Assembly: GCF_038561955.2 (NCBI RefSeq)
Contig: NZ_CP138333.2
Span: forward strand, 1,054,001 to 1,118,000
Length of the DNA stretch: 64,000 bases
Source of the DNA: Salinicoccus sp. Bachu38
Lineage (GTDB): Bacteria > Bacillota > Bacilli > Staphylococcales > Salinicoccaceae
Direction of reading: 5' to 3'
The position numbers and the translations under genes are program-made. Under the pieces are notes generated by a model. That model saw nothing but the letters and a program-made list of their open reading frames with translations, was not told the DNA's origin and made no database searches. Below are positions 20,725 to 29,155 of this stretch, piece after piece; positions within the stretch are counted from its first letter, which is position 1, and each line of letters begins with the position of its first letter.

Positions 20725-21780
20725 ATGGACGAAAGACAAAAAGCGATAGATACAGTGATAAAGAACATGGAGAAGTCATTTGGCAAAGGCGCAGTCATGA
20801 AGCTTGGGGACGATGTTGGGCGCAAAGTATCCACAGTATCCTCAGGCTCCATCACTTTGGACAAGGCGCTTGGTGTAGGCGGATATCCGAAAGGACGGAT
20901 CATAGAGATCTACGGCCCGGAATCCTCCGGTAAGACGACCGTGGCACTGCATGCGATAGCTGAAGCACAGAGGAATGGCGGCATTGCAGCATTCATCGAT
21001 GCAGAGCATGCACTGGATCCCGACTATGCGAAAAATCTTGGCGTAGATATCGAGAACCTCTATCTTTCCCAACCGGATACAGGTGAGCAGGCACTGGAAA
21101 TCACCGAGGCATTTGTAAGAAGTGGTGCAGTGGACATCGTGGTCGTCGACTCGGTTGCAGCACTGACGCCGAAGGCGGAAATCGAAGGCGAGATGGGCGA
21201 CGCCCACGTCGGCCTCCAGGCGAGGCTCATGTCCCAGGCATTGAGGAAGCTTTCCGGTGCGATTTCCAAAAGTAATACGACAGCCATGTTCATCAACCAG
21301 ATCCGTGAAAAGGTCGGTGTCATGTTCGGTAATCCTGAAACGACATCCGGCGGCCGTGCACTCAAGTTCTACAGCTCCGTACGTCTTGAAGTCAGACGTG
21401 CCGAACAGCTGAAACTCGGACAGGAGATCGTCGGCAACCGCACCAAGATCAAAGTGGTCAAGAACAAGGTCGCACCGCCATTCCGGGTCGCAGAAGTCGA
21501 CATCATGTATGGTAAGGGCATCTCCAAGACAGGAGAGATGGTCGACCTTGGCGTAGAGTACGACATCGTTGAAAAGAGCGGTGCCTGGTACTCCTATGAA
21601 GGCGAACGGCTTGGACAGGGCAAGGAGAACGTAAAAGAGCATCTTGCCAATAATCCGGCACTGCTCGAAGAGATCGAAGGCAAGCTGCGTACCGCCCTCG
21701 GTTTCGGCGGAGAGAAGAAGGAAGAGGATGCCAAAGAGGAAGCGGCTGGAGACAAGCTGTTTGACGAGGACGAAATCTAA
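20725..21780 (+). CDS. recA: Recombinase RecA
   Basis: Strand-exchange ATPase for homologous recombination and co-protease for LexA. 351 residues with Walker [10 protein letters not shown] near 67-75, [11 protein letters not shown], and the acidic C-terminal tail. ATG 20725 follows GGAGGGTAATT. SOS control is supported by the LexA box at 20654 and by lexA itself at the other end of the window. Confidence 0.98.
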   Translation: MDERQKAIDTVIKNMEKSFGKGAVMKLGDDVGRKVSTVSSGSITLDKALGVGGYPKGRIIEIYGPESSGKTTVALHAIAEAQRNGGIAAFIDAEHALDPDYAKNLGVDIENLYLSQPDTGEQALEITEAFVRSGAVDIVVVDSVAALTPKAEIEGEMGDAHVGLQARLMSQALRKLSGAISKSNTTAMFINQIREKVGVMFGNPETTSGGRALKFYSSVRLEVRRAEQLKLGQEIVGNRTKIKVVKNKVAPPFRVAEVDIMYGKGISKTGEMVDLGVEYDIVEKSGAWYSYEGERLGQGKENVKEHLANNPALLEEIEGKLRTALGFGGEKKEEDAKEEAAGDKLFDEDEI

Positions 21781-21800
21781 CCGAATAGCGTCATACCTTT

Positions 21801-21844
21801 CAAGCACCGGAATGCAATTAAGACGTTCTGGTGCTTGCGTTTTT
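21801..21844 (+). terminator. Intrinsic terminator after recA
   Basis: Arms CAAGCACC (21801-21808) and GGTGCTTG (21830-21837), helped by GAA/TTC inside, then GCGTTTTTATA. Confidence 0.8.
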
Positions 21845-21869
21845 ATATGATTATCTTTAGAATTGGGTG

Positions 21870-21901
21870 TATATAATATTGAATTCGAATAATATTATAT
21901 A
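21870..21901 (+). repeat. 11-bp AT inverted repeat upstream of rny
   Basis: TATATAATATT (21870-21880) and AATATTATATA (21891-21901) are perfect complements around GAATTCGAAT. The left arm contains a TATAAT, the best -10 candidate for rny, so the repeat could be an operator or a hairpin near the transcript start. No convincing -35 is seen. Confidence 0.5.
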
Positions 21902-21937
21902 AAACAATAGCTAGAGCCTGTTAGGGAGGTGTTTATT

Positions 21938-23497
21938 GTGGACATGATAGACATTTTCTTAATCTTGCTTGGCATTTTTCTAGGTGTTGTTATCGGATAT
22001 TTTATCGTCAGAAACACTTTGACTAAACGGCAGCAAGAGGCGCGGACTTCTGCTGAGCACATTATCAATGAAGCGAAGAAGCAGGCGGAGAGCCTCAAGA
22101 AAGAAAAGCTGCTCGAGGCAAAAGAGGAAAATCAAAATCTCAAGGATACATTCGAACGTGAATCCAATGAGAAAAGAGATGAACTCAAGGCACAGGAATC
22201 CAGATTGCTGAACAGGGAACAAGTTCTTGATAGAAAGAGCGAAGTTCTCGACAAGAAAGATGAAGCGCTGGATCAAAAGGAAGCCAAAATTGAAGAAAAA
22301 CAGCAAATGGTTGATGCCGAGGATCAGAAGATTAAAGAAATTATCAGTCGGCAAGAAGAAGAACTCACTCGCATCTCCGGACTTACGCGCGAAGAGGCGC
22401 GGGAGGAAATTTTCGCAGAAGTAGAGCGGGAACTGTCACACGATATGGCTGTAATGGTCAAAGAGAAAGAGAATCAGATGAAGTTGGAAGTGGACAAGAA
22501 AGCGAAAGAACTGCTTGCTGTTACTGCACAACGCTATGCAGCGGAATATACAAGTGAATCGACAGTATCGGTCGTTACATTACCGAACGATGAGATGAAA
22601 GGGCGCATCATCGGCAGGGAAGGCCGTAACATCCGCACCCTTGAAACGTTGACGGGCATAGACCTGATCATCGATGATACACCTGAAGCCGTCATCCTTT
22701 CCGGTTTCGATCCGATTCGCCGATCGATCGCCAAAAATGCTCTGGAAGCGCTCGTACAGGATGGAAGAATCCATCCGGGCCGCATAGAGGAAATGGTGGA
22801 CAAGGCGAAGCGCAACATGGAAACGAACATCCGTGATGCAGGGGAAGCAGCGGCATTTGAACTTGATATCCACAACTTGCACCCTGAACTCATCAAGCAT
22901 CTTGGTAAAATGAAATATCGACTCAGTTATGGACAGAATGTACTGAAGCATTCCGTTGAAGTGGGCTATCTTGCAGGCATGCTTGCAAGTGAGCTCGGGG
23001 AAGATGTCCAGCTGGCAAGGCGGGCAGGTCTCCTGCACGACATCGGAAAGGCGATCGACCATGAGGTCGACGGCAGCCATGTCGAAATCGGGGTCGAACT
23101 CGCAAAGCGCTATAAGGAGCATGGAACAGTGATCAATGCGATCCATTCCCATCACGGTGATGTTGAACCGACAAGTATCATTTCGATACTCGTTGCGGCA
23201 GCCGATGCGCTGAGTGCAGCAAGACCGGGCGCACGCAGGGAGACGCTTGAGAACTATGTAAAACGTCTTGAACGTCTTGAATCGATCGCCGAAGGATATG
23301 ATGGTGTCGAGAAGACATTCGCCATCCAGGCGGGCCGTGAAATACGCGTAATGGTCAAGCCGGATGAGCTGGATGATCTGAAGGCCCACCGTCTTGCACG
23401 CGATATCAAGAAACAGATTGAAGAGGAACTGCAATACCCTGGACATATCAAAGTGACAGTCGTCCGAGAAATGCGGGCAGTGGAATATGCCAAATAG
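21938..23497 (+). CDS. rny: Ribonuclease Y
   Basis: Membrane-anchored endoribonuclease that starts bulk mRNA decay. GTG at 21938 is chosen: GGGAGGTG lies six bases before it, and it gives 519 residues, the length typical of staphylococcal and Bacillus RNase Y. One N-terminal membrane helix (about 3-24), a long coiled coil (about 30-200), a KH domain ([15 protein letters not shown], about 222) and an HD domain ([12 protein letters not shown], about 365). Followed by a bidirectional terminator. Confidence 0.96.
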   Translation: MDMIDIFLILLGIFLGVVIGYFIVRNTLTKRQQEARTSAEHIINEAKKQAESLKKEKLLEAKEENQNLKDTFERESNEKRDELKAQESRLLNREQVLDRKSEVLDKKDEALDQKEAKIEEKQQMVDAEDQKIKEIISRQEEELTRISGLTREEAREEIFAEVERELSHDMAVMVKEKENQMKLEVDKKAKELLAVTAQRYAAEYTSESTVSVVTLPNDEMKGRIIGREGRNIRTLETLTGIDLIIDDTPEAVILSGFDPIRRSIAKNALEALVQDGRIHPGRIEEMVDKAKRNMETNIRDAGEAAAFELDIHNLHPELIKHLGKMKYRLSYGQNVLKHSVEVGYLAGMLASELGEDVQLARRAGLLHDIGKAIDHEVDGSHVEIGVELAKRYKEHGTVINAIHSHHGDVEPTSIISILVAAADALSAARPGARRETLENYVKRLERLESIAEGYDGVEKTFAIQAGREIRVMVKPDELDDLKAHRLARDIKKQIEEELQYPGHIKVTVVREMRAVEYAK

Positions 23498-23529
23498 AAA
23501 AACCAGCAGGATATCCTGCTGGTTTTTCT
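23496..23529. terminator. Bidirectional terminator between rny and the minus-strand small gene
   Basis: A perfect 34-bp palindrome with arm AGAAAAACCAGCAGGAT. It offers a GC core and a T-run on either strand, so it can end both convergent transcripts. Confidence 0.9.
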
Positions 23530-23541
23530 CATGCCTATATA

Positions 23542-23754
23542 CTAGAGGTTGAGGTCGATGTCACGGATGCTTTTGAAAGCCTCGCTCGTCTCCTGGGCGC
23601 TGTTCGAATACCTCTCGTATTTCTCGGCAAGCTTATAGGCGCTCAGGTAGAGTTCAAGGCTGTCTTTCGCTTTGTCCTCAACGGATTCGCTCGTCGAAGG
23701 ATTGGCCATGAGCGTCAGCTTCGCAAACTCTTTGGGATCGATGGATAGTGTCAA
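23542..23754 (-). CDS. Small helical protein of unknown function
   Basis: A 70-residue product read on the minus strand, ending just before the shared terminator. I chose TTG at 23752-23754 because AGGAG lies eight bases upstream of it; the longer open frame would overlap ymdB. The sequence is mostly helix-forming and charged (KAKDSLELYLSAYKLAEKYER) and ends SIRDIDLNL. No membrane segment or known motif. It is divergent from ymdB and convergent with rny, with its own RBS and terminator, so it is probably real. Function unknown to me. Confidence 0.65.
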   Translation of the reverse strand: MTLSIDPKEFAKLTLMANPSTSESVEDKAKDSLELYLSAYKLAEKYERYSNSAQETSEAFKSIRDIDLNL

Positions 23755-23842
23755 ATTATTCACTCCTAGATATTTTATAAAATATAGATTCCCCAAAACA
23801 TGTATAATAAACATCAAATTGAAAATCAAAGGATGAGAATGA

Positions 23843-24601
23843 ATGCGCATTTTATTTATCGGAGATATCGTTGGAAAAATCGGCAGAAGGATGCTGCAGG
23901 AGCATCTGCTTGAATTGAAGCGCCAGCACGGGGCACAGGTGGCGATCGTCAATGGTGAAAATGCCGCACATGGCAAAGGCATCACCGAGAAGATATACAA
24001 GGAGCTGCTGACTGCAGGTGCAGATTTCATCACGCTCGGCAATCATGCATTTGCAAAGCGCGATGTGTATGAATTTCTGGATGAGGACATACGCATGGTC
24101 CGTCCTGCAAACTTCCCGGAAGGCGCTCCCGGCAAAGGTTACGGGGTAGTGAATGTGAACGGCGTAAAGCTGCTGATCATGAACTTGCAGGGACGCAGTT
24201 TCATGGATGCGATCGACTGTCCATTCAGGAAGGCTGACGCGATTCTGGATGCGGTCGACGCCGATGAAATATTTGTCGATTTCCACAGTGAGACGACAAG
24301 CGAGAGCCTGGCGATGGGACACTATCTCGATGGCCGGGTGGATGCTGTCGTCGGCACCCATACACATGTGCAGACGAATGATGAACAGGTGCTGCCGGAA
24401 GGGACGAAATATATAACGGACGTGGGCATGACCGGCTTCAGGGATGGCATACTCGGCATCAGGAAAGAGGAGGTCATCGAACGGTTCCTCCACCAGCTGC
24501 CTGTCAGGCACAATGTGCCGGAGGAGGGGGCGGGCATCCTCTCCGGTGTAATCATCGACACGAAGACCAATAAAATAGACACGATCCGCATCAGGGAATA
24601 G
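23843..24601 (+). CDS. ymdB: YmdB-family metallophosphoesterase
   Basis: TIGR00282-type dimetal phosphodiesterase; the Bacillus enzyme hydrolyses 2',3'-cyclic nucleotides and affects biofilm and motility decisions. 252 residues with the metal motifs in order: GDIVGKIGR (8-16), NGENAAHG, GNHAF, DFHSETTSE and GTHTHVQTND. ATG 23843 follows AAAGGATGAG. Position after rny is conserved. Confidence 0.93.
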   Translation: MRILFIGDIVGKIGRRMLQEHLLELKRQHGAQVAIVNGENAAHGKGITEKIYKELLTAGADFITLGNHAFAKRDVYEFLDEDIRMVRPANFPEGAPGKGYGVVNVNGVKLLIMNLQGRSFMDAIDCPFRKADAILDAVDADEIFVDFHSETTSESLAMGHYLDGRVDAVVGTHTHVQTNDEQVLPEGTKYITDVGMTGFRDGILGIRKEEVIERFLHQLPVRHNVPEEGAGILSGVIIDTKTNKIDTIRIRE

Positions 24602-24646
24602 CGGTCGTCCAATAGGCTGATTTTCTGTGAATCGGTGCACTGATCA

Positions 24647-24675
24647 TCGAAAATTACCTCGAATTTTGGTATATT
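24647..24675 (+). promoter_or_regulatory. Putative promoter of korA-korB
   Basis: TCGAAA at 24647, 17 bases, TATATT at 24670-24675 preceded by TGG (extended -10). Confidence 0.4.
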
Positions 24676-24700
24676 AGATAAGGACAAGGAGGCAATGTGT

Positions 24701-26440
24701 ATGAATGAACAATTGTCATGGAAAGTCGGTGGCCAACAGGGTGAAGGCATTGAATCGACTGGAGAAATCTTTTCAACAACACTGAACCGTATGGGATACC
24801 ACCTTTACAGCTATCGGCATTTTTCGAGCCGTATCAAAGGTGGACATACTAATAATAATGTAAGAATTTCAACTAAAGAGGTCAGGGCGGTCAGCGACAA
24901 CATCAATATTCTTGTTGCGTTCGACCAGCAGACGATAGATATCAACAGCCATGAGCTTGTTGCCGGAGGCATCATTCTCGCCGACAGCAAATTCAAGCCG
25001 GAGAAGGATGAGGACCTGGATGTGCAGCTCATATCCATCCCCTTCACTGCCACGGCCAAAGAGCTCGGCAGCCAACTGATGAAGAACATGGTGGCGATCG
25101 GAGCAAGTGCCAGACTGATGAACCTGGAGCTCCAGCCCTTCAAGGACATGATTTATACGATGTTCATCAAAAAGGGCCAGGAGATCGTCGACTCTAACCA
25201 TGAAGCACTGCTGCAGGGCTATCAGCTGATGGATGATGAAATGGATACGATTGCGGGCGATTTCGAAATGCTGCCTTCCGACAGTGATCCCCGCCTGTTC
25301 CTGATCGGCAATGACGCGATCAGTTTCGGCGCACTGAATGCCGGGGTGAGGTTCATGGCGGCATACCCGATAACACCGGCAAGTGAAATCATGGAATATA
25401 TGATCAACCACCTGCCGAAAGTGGGCGGTACGGTCATCCAGACGGAAGATGAGATTGCTGCAGTGACGATGGCGATCGGTTCGAACTATGCCGGTGCCAG
25501 AAGCTTCACTTCTTCAGCAGGACCGGGCCTGTCACTCATGATGGAGTCGATTGGACTTTCAGGGATGACAGAGACACCGCTCGTCATCGTCGATACGATG
25601 CGGGGCGGCCCGTCGACCGGACTGCCGACAAAGCAGGAGCAGTCCGACCTGATGCAAATGATCTACGGTACGCATGGGGACATCCCGAAAATCGTCCTTG
25701 CGCCGTCAGACGTCGAGGATGCTTTCTATACTACGATAGAGGCATTCAACCTGGCAGAATACTACCAGGTGCCGGTCATCATGCTGTCGGATCTGCAGAT
25801 GTCCCTCGGCAAGCAGTCATCCGCGCCGTTTGACATGTCCCGGGTGGAAATCAACCGTGGCAAGACGATTACGGAAGATATCGAAGGGCAGGACGATGAA
25901 TACTTCGAACGCTACAGCGATGAAAAAGATGGCATTTCGCCACGTCCGATCCCGGGCATCAAAGGCGGCATCCACCACGTCACAGGGGTGGAGCACAGCC
26001 CGGCCGGCACGCCGAATGAAGGTCCTGAAAACCGTCAGATCCAGATGGACAAGCGCATGAGGAAGCTGAAGGACTTTACGATGGAAGAGCCATTCAAAGC
26101 CAGGGGTGGGGTGGAAAGCGAACTGCTCATCCTGAGCTTCCTGAGTGTCAACGGCGTCGCCAATGAGGCGGCCGAACGCATCGATGCGGATATCACGACG
26201 ATCAGCCTCAAGCAGATCCATCCGTTCCCGATCGATGCACTGAGACCATACCTTGATGGTGCAAAGGAAATACTTGTGATCGAGCAGAACTACAGCGCCC
26301 AGCTGCAGAGTGTGCTCAAGATGAACTACCATGGACATGACAGGATCCGTTCCCATGTCAAATACGATGGCACGCCTTTCAAACCCAATGAAATTGAAGC
26401 GCATATCAATTCAATTCTTAAAATAAAGGAAGTTATGTAA
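24701..26440 (+). CDS. korA: 2-oxoacid:acceptor oxidoreductase, fused gamma/alpha subunit
   Basis: One subunit of a ferredoxin- or flavodoxin-dependent enzyme that oxidises a 2-oxoacid (2-oxoglutarate or pyruvate) to the acyl-CoA. ATG 24701 is chosen because AAGGAGG ends eight bases before it; ATG 24695 is too close. 579 residues: N-terminal gamma domain (SWKVGGQQGEGIESTGE, about 6-185), then the pyrimidine-binding TPP domain (AAYPITPASEIMEYM, about 220; QTEDEIAA) and the C-terminal transketolase-like domain. Stop codon overlaps the korB start. Common in Staphylococcaceae downstream of ymdB. The true substrate is not readable from sequence. Confidence 0.9.
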   Translation: MNEQLSWKVGGQQGEGIESTGEIFSTTLNRMGYHLYSYRHFSSRIKGGHTNNNVRISTKEVRAVSDNINILVAFDQQTIDINSHELVAGGIILADSKFKPEKDEDLDVQLISIPFTATAKELGSQLMKNMVAIGASARLMNLELQPFKDMIYTMFIKKGQEIVDSNHEALLQGYQLMDDEMDTIAGDFEMLPSDSDPRLFLIGNDAISFGALNAGVRFMAAYPITPASEIMEYMINHLPKVGGTVIQTEDEIAAVTMAIGSNYAGARSFTSSAGPGLSLMMESIGLSGMTETPLVIVDTMRGGPSTGLPTKQEQSDLMQMIYGTHGDIPKIVLAPSDVEDAFYTTIEAFNLAEYYQVPVIMLSDLQMSLGKQSSAPFDMSRVEINRGKTITEDIEGQDDEYFERYSDEKDGISPRPIPGIKGGIHHVTGVEHSPAGTPNEGPENRQIQMDKRMRKLKDFTMEEPFKARGGVESELLILSFLSVNGVANEAAERIDADITTISLKQIHPFPIDALRPYLDGAKEILVIEQNYSAQLQSVLKMNYHGHDRIRSHVKYDGTPFKPNEIEAHINSILKIKEVM

Positions 26441-27306
26441 TGGCGACATTCAAAGATTTCAGAAACAATATCAAACCGAACTGGTGTCCCGGCTGTGGAG
26501 ATTTCAGTGTCCAGGCAGCCATCCAGAAAGCCTGTGCTGCGAATGGACTCGAACCGGATGAGCTGGCAGTCATCACCGGCATTGGCTGCAGCGGCCGTCT
26601 GAGCGGCTACATCAAGTCATACGGCTTCCACGCTACACACGGACGCAGCCTCCCCGTCGCACAAGGGGTAAAAATGGCAAATGACAACCTGACGGTCATC
26701 GCTTCCGGCGGAGATGGCGATGGTTTCGCAATCGGCATGGGACATACCGTCCATGCCCTGAAAAGGAACATCGACATCACCTATATCGTCATGGACAACC
26801 AGGTGTACGGCCTGACAAAAGGCCAGACATCACCATCATCCGATAAGGGATTCGTTACGAAGACGACGCCTGACGGTTCCAAGGAGACGCCAATCCAGCC
26901 GATCAAGACGGCGATGGCGAGCGGCGCCACATTCGTCGCCCAGAGTGTCAGTTCCGACATTAAACAGCTGACTGCCATCATCCAGCAGGCGATGGACCAC
27001 AAGGGCTTCAGCTTCATCAACGTATTCAGTCCATGTGTCACATACAACAAGGTGAATACCTACGACTGGTTCAAGGAAAATCTGATTCCCGTCGAGGATA
27101 TTGCGGACTATGATCATACGGATGCCCAGTCGGCGATGCAGAACATCATGGCGCATGAAGGCATGCTGAAGGGTATCATCTACCATGATGAGGAAGCGAA
27201 ATCCTACCAGGAGAACATCGACGGCTACCTCGACCAACCACTGGTCAAGAAGGAAATGACGATCGAAAACGATACGTTCGATGAACTGATGGCCGAATTC
27301 AGATAA
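26440..27306 (+). CDS. korB: 2-oxoacid:acceptor oxidoreductase, beta subunit
   Basis: Thiamine diphosphate-binding beta subunit, 288 residues. Conserved cysteines for a 4Fe-4S cluster occur in NWCPGCGDF (about 12-20) and FSPCVTYN; TPP-binding residues lie in SGGDGDGFAIGMGH. It starts on the last base of korA and forms the enzyme with it. The need for TPP fits the thiamine uptake genes nearby, though that is only context. Confidence 0.92.
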   Translation: MATFKDFRNNIKPNWCPGCGDFSVQAAIQKACAANGLEPDELAVITGIGCSGRLSGYIKSYGFHATHGRSLPVAQGVKMANDNLTVIASGGDGDGFAIGMGHTVHALKRNIDITYIVMDNQVYGLTKGQTSPSSDKGFVTKTTPDGSKETPIQPIKTAMASGATFVAQSVSSDIKQLTAIIQQAMDHKGFSFINVFSPCVTYNKVNTYDWFKENLIPVEDIADYDHTDAQSAMQNIMAHEGMLKGIIYHDEEAKSYQENIDGYLDQPLVKKEMTIENDTFDELMAEFR

Positions 27307-27318
27307 GATTCATTGCAG

Positions 27319-27357
27319 TACACCTGAAGTACAGAAGCTTCGGGTGTATTTTTTATT
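27319..27357 (+). terminator. Intrinsic terminator after korB
   Basis: Arms TACACCTGAAG (27319) and CTTCGGGTGTA (27338) with one G-U pair, followed by TTTTTTATTTT. Confidence 0.85.
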
Positions 27358-27360
27358 TTG

Positions 27361-27417
27361 TCTGTCAAAAAAGACAGAATTATGTCATAATTGACGTAAT
27401 ACTTCGGTAACCGAAAG
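27361..27417 (+). promoter_or_regulatory. Cluster of three inverted repeats ahead of the ABC exporter
   Basis: In 57 bases: TCTGTC/GACAGA around AAAAAA (27361-27378); TTATGTCA/TGACGTAA (one mismatch, about 27380-27399); and TTCGGTAACCGAA (27403-27415). A possible promoter TGTCAA, 17 bases, CATAAT (27363-27391) lies across the first two. These look like operators for a repressor, but no regulator gene is adjacent. Confidence 0.45.
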
Positions 27418-27433
27418 AAATGGGTGGGAACAA

Positions 27434-29155
27434 TTGCTAACAGTCTATAAATACGCGCTCAAATATAAATGGTTCATCGCAGTGGCACTGTTTTTCATGT
27501 TTATTGAACTGGCAGTGGAGCTGCTGCAGCCGTACCTCATCTCAAAGGTGATTGATGACGGTATCGTCGCCCAGGACATCGATACCGTATGGTTCTACCT
27601 GGCCGTCATGTTCGCCATCAGCATGGCCGCGTTCATCAGCGGAATCATCAATTCCTATTTTTCGAGCCATGTCGCCAACAGCTTCAGCTATGACATAAGG
27701 ACGGCCCTGTTCAGGAAGGTGCAGTACTTCACACTTTCCACCCTGTCCAAGTTTCCCACATCCAGCCTGATCACCCGCATGACACAGGATGTGCTGCAGA
27801 CGGAGATGCTCCTCTACATGTCGCTGCGCATCATCCTCCGGGCGCCGCTGCTCGTCGTCGGATCGCTCATCATGTCGTTCGTCGTCAATCCGACACTCGG
27901 ATTCTATCTGTCGTTCCTGACACCGCTGCTGCTGATTTTCCTCATCTTCACCGCCCGCAAAGGGGGGCAGGTGTTCCTGCGCGTCCAGAAGCGGCTGGAT
28001 AAGATCAACCGCTTCATCCAGCAGAACCTGGAGGCCGTAAGGCTGATCAAGGCGAATGACCGCGAACAGTTTGAAATCAGCAAGTTCAGCAAAGTCGCCG
28101 GCAGGCTCAGGGAAGATACAATCTATGCCCTCAGGCTGATGGAATCCATCATGCCCGTCCTGCTGCTCGTCATCAACGGGAGCCTGCTCATCGTCCTGTG
28201 GATGGCTTCCGACCTGCTGCAGAACAACACTGTCCAGGTCGGGGAAGTCGTCGCGGTCATCAACTATGCCCTGAGGATGCAGGGTGGATTCTCCATGTTC
28301 GCATTCATCATCATCGCTTTCAGCCGGTCGAAGGCTTCCAGTGAACGGATGGAGGAAGTCCTGAAGACACCGGTCAGTGTGAATGAGAATGACGTAATAA
28401 AGAAGGAGGACCGTGCGGGCACCGTGAAGTTCGACAATGTCTCCTTCAAATATCCGGGCTCCACACGCTATGTGCTCCGGGATATCAATTTCGATATCAG
28501 GGAAAATGAAAAGTTCGTAATTATGGGCGGTACGGGGTCCGGAAAAAGCACGCTGCTCAGTCTGATACCGAAGATGTACGATGTCAGGGAAGGCGATGTC
28601 TATGTCAACGGCACCAATGTAAAGGACTGGAACGAAGATGATCTGAGGCAGACCATCGGCTATGTACCGCAATCCGCCGTCCTGTTCTCAGGCAGCATTT
28701 TCGAAAACCTGCTGTGGGGGGATTTGGAAGCCGGAGAGTCCGAGATTTTCACCTCCACACAGAAGGCGCAGATCCACCGTTCGATCGAGTCGTTCGACCA
28801 CCGCTATGACACGCGGGTCGGACAGCGGGGCGTCACGCTTTCCGGCGGGCAGAAGCAGCGCCTGTCGATTGCACGTGCACTTGTCAGGAAACCGGGTATC
28901 CTCATCCTCGATGACAGCACCTCCGCGCTCGACATCCGTACGGAATCGGCATTGTGGGAATCCATCAAGGATGAGAACACAACGCGCATCATCGTCACGC
29001 AGAAGGTCATCACGGCCAGGATGGCCGACCGCATCCTGCTCCTTGATAATGGGGAGATCAGTGCGCTCGGCTCCCATGAGGAGCTGATGGAGCAGTCTGC
29101 GCTCTATCGTTCCATCGTCGAATCGCAAACGGAAGGGGGTCAATTGGATGATTGA
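27434..29155 (+). CDS. ABC exporter half-transporter, degenerate-site subunit (YfiB-like)
   Basis: 573 residues: six membrane helices (about 15-305) and an ABC domain. Walker A is MGGTGSGKST, signature VTLSGGQKQR, but Walker B ends ILDDST, with Asp in place of the catalytic Glu, and the switch position reads TQKV, with Gln in place of His. The partner gene overlaps by eight bases and has the opposite pattern, so the two form a heterodimeric exporter with one degenerate and one working ATP site, like Bacillus YfiB/YfiC and other BmrCD-type pairs. Start TTG 27434 follows GGGTGGGAAC, a modest RBS. Substrate unknown; drug or lipid export is plausible. Confidence 0.88.
   Translation: MLTVYKYALKYKWFIAVALFFMFIELAVELLQPYLISKVIDDGIVAQDIDTVWFYLAVMFAISMAAFISGIINSYFSSHVANSFSYDIRTALFRKVQYFTLSTLSKFPTSSLITRMTQDVLQTEMLLYMSLRIILRAPLLVVGSLIMSFVVNPTLGFYLSFLTPLLLIFLIFTARKGGQVFLRVQKRLDKINRFIQQNLEAVRLIKANDREQFEISKFSKVAGRLREDTIYALRLMESIMPVLLLVINGSLLIVLWMASDLLQNNTVQVGEVVAVINYALRMQGGFSMFAFIIIAFSRSKASSERMEEVLKTPVSVNENDVIKKEDRAGTVKFDNVSFKYPGSTRYVLRDINFDIRENEKFVIMGGTGSGKSTLLSLIPKMYDVREGDVYVNGTNVKDWNEDDLRQTIGYVPQSAVLFSGSIFENLLWGDLEAGESEIFTSTQKAQIHRSIESFDHRYDTRVGQRGVTLSGGQKQRLSIARALVRKPGILILDDSTSALDIRTESALWESIKDENTTRIIVTQKVITARMADRILLLDNGEISALGSHEELMEQSALYRSIVESQTEGGQLDD

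Noticed and set aside
27542-28672. 376-codon frame opposite the first ABC gene, and a similar 454-codon one at 29679-31043
   Set aside because: Charged low-complexity shadow sequences of GC-rich membrane-protein genes; conserved motifs are all on the + strand.
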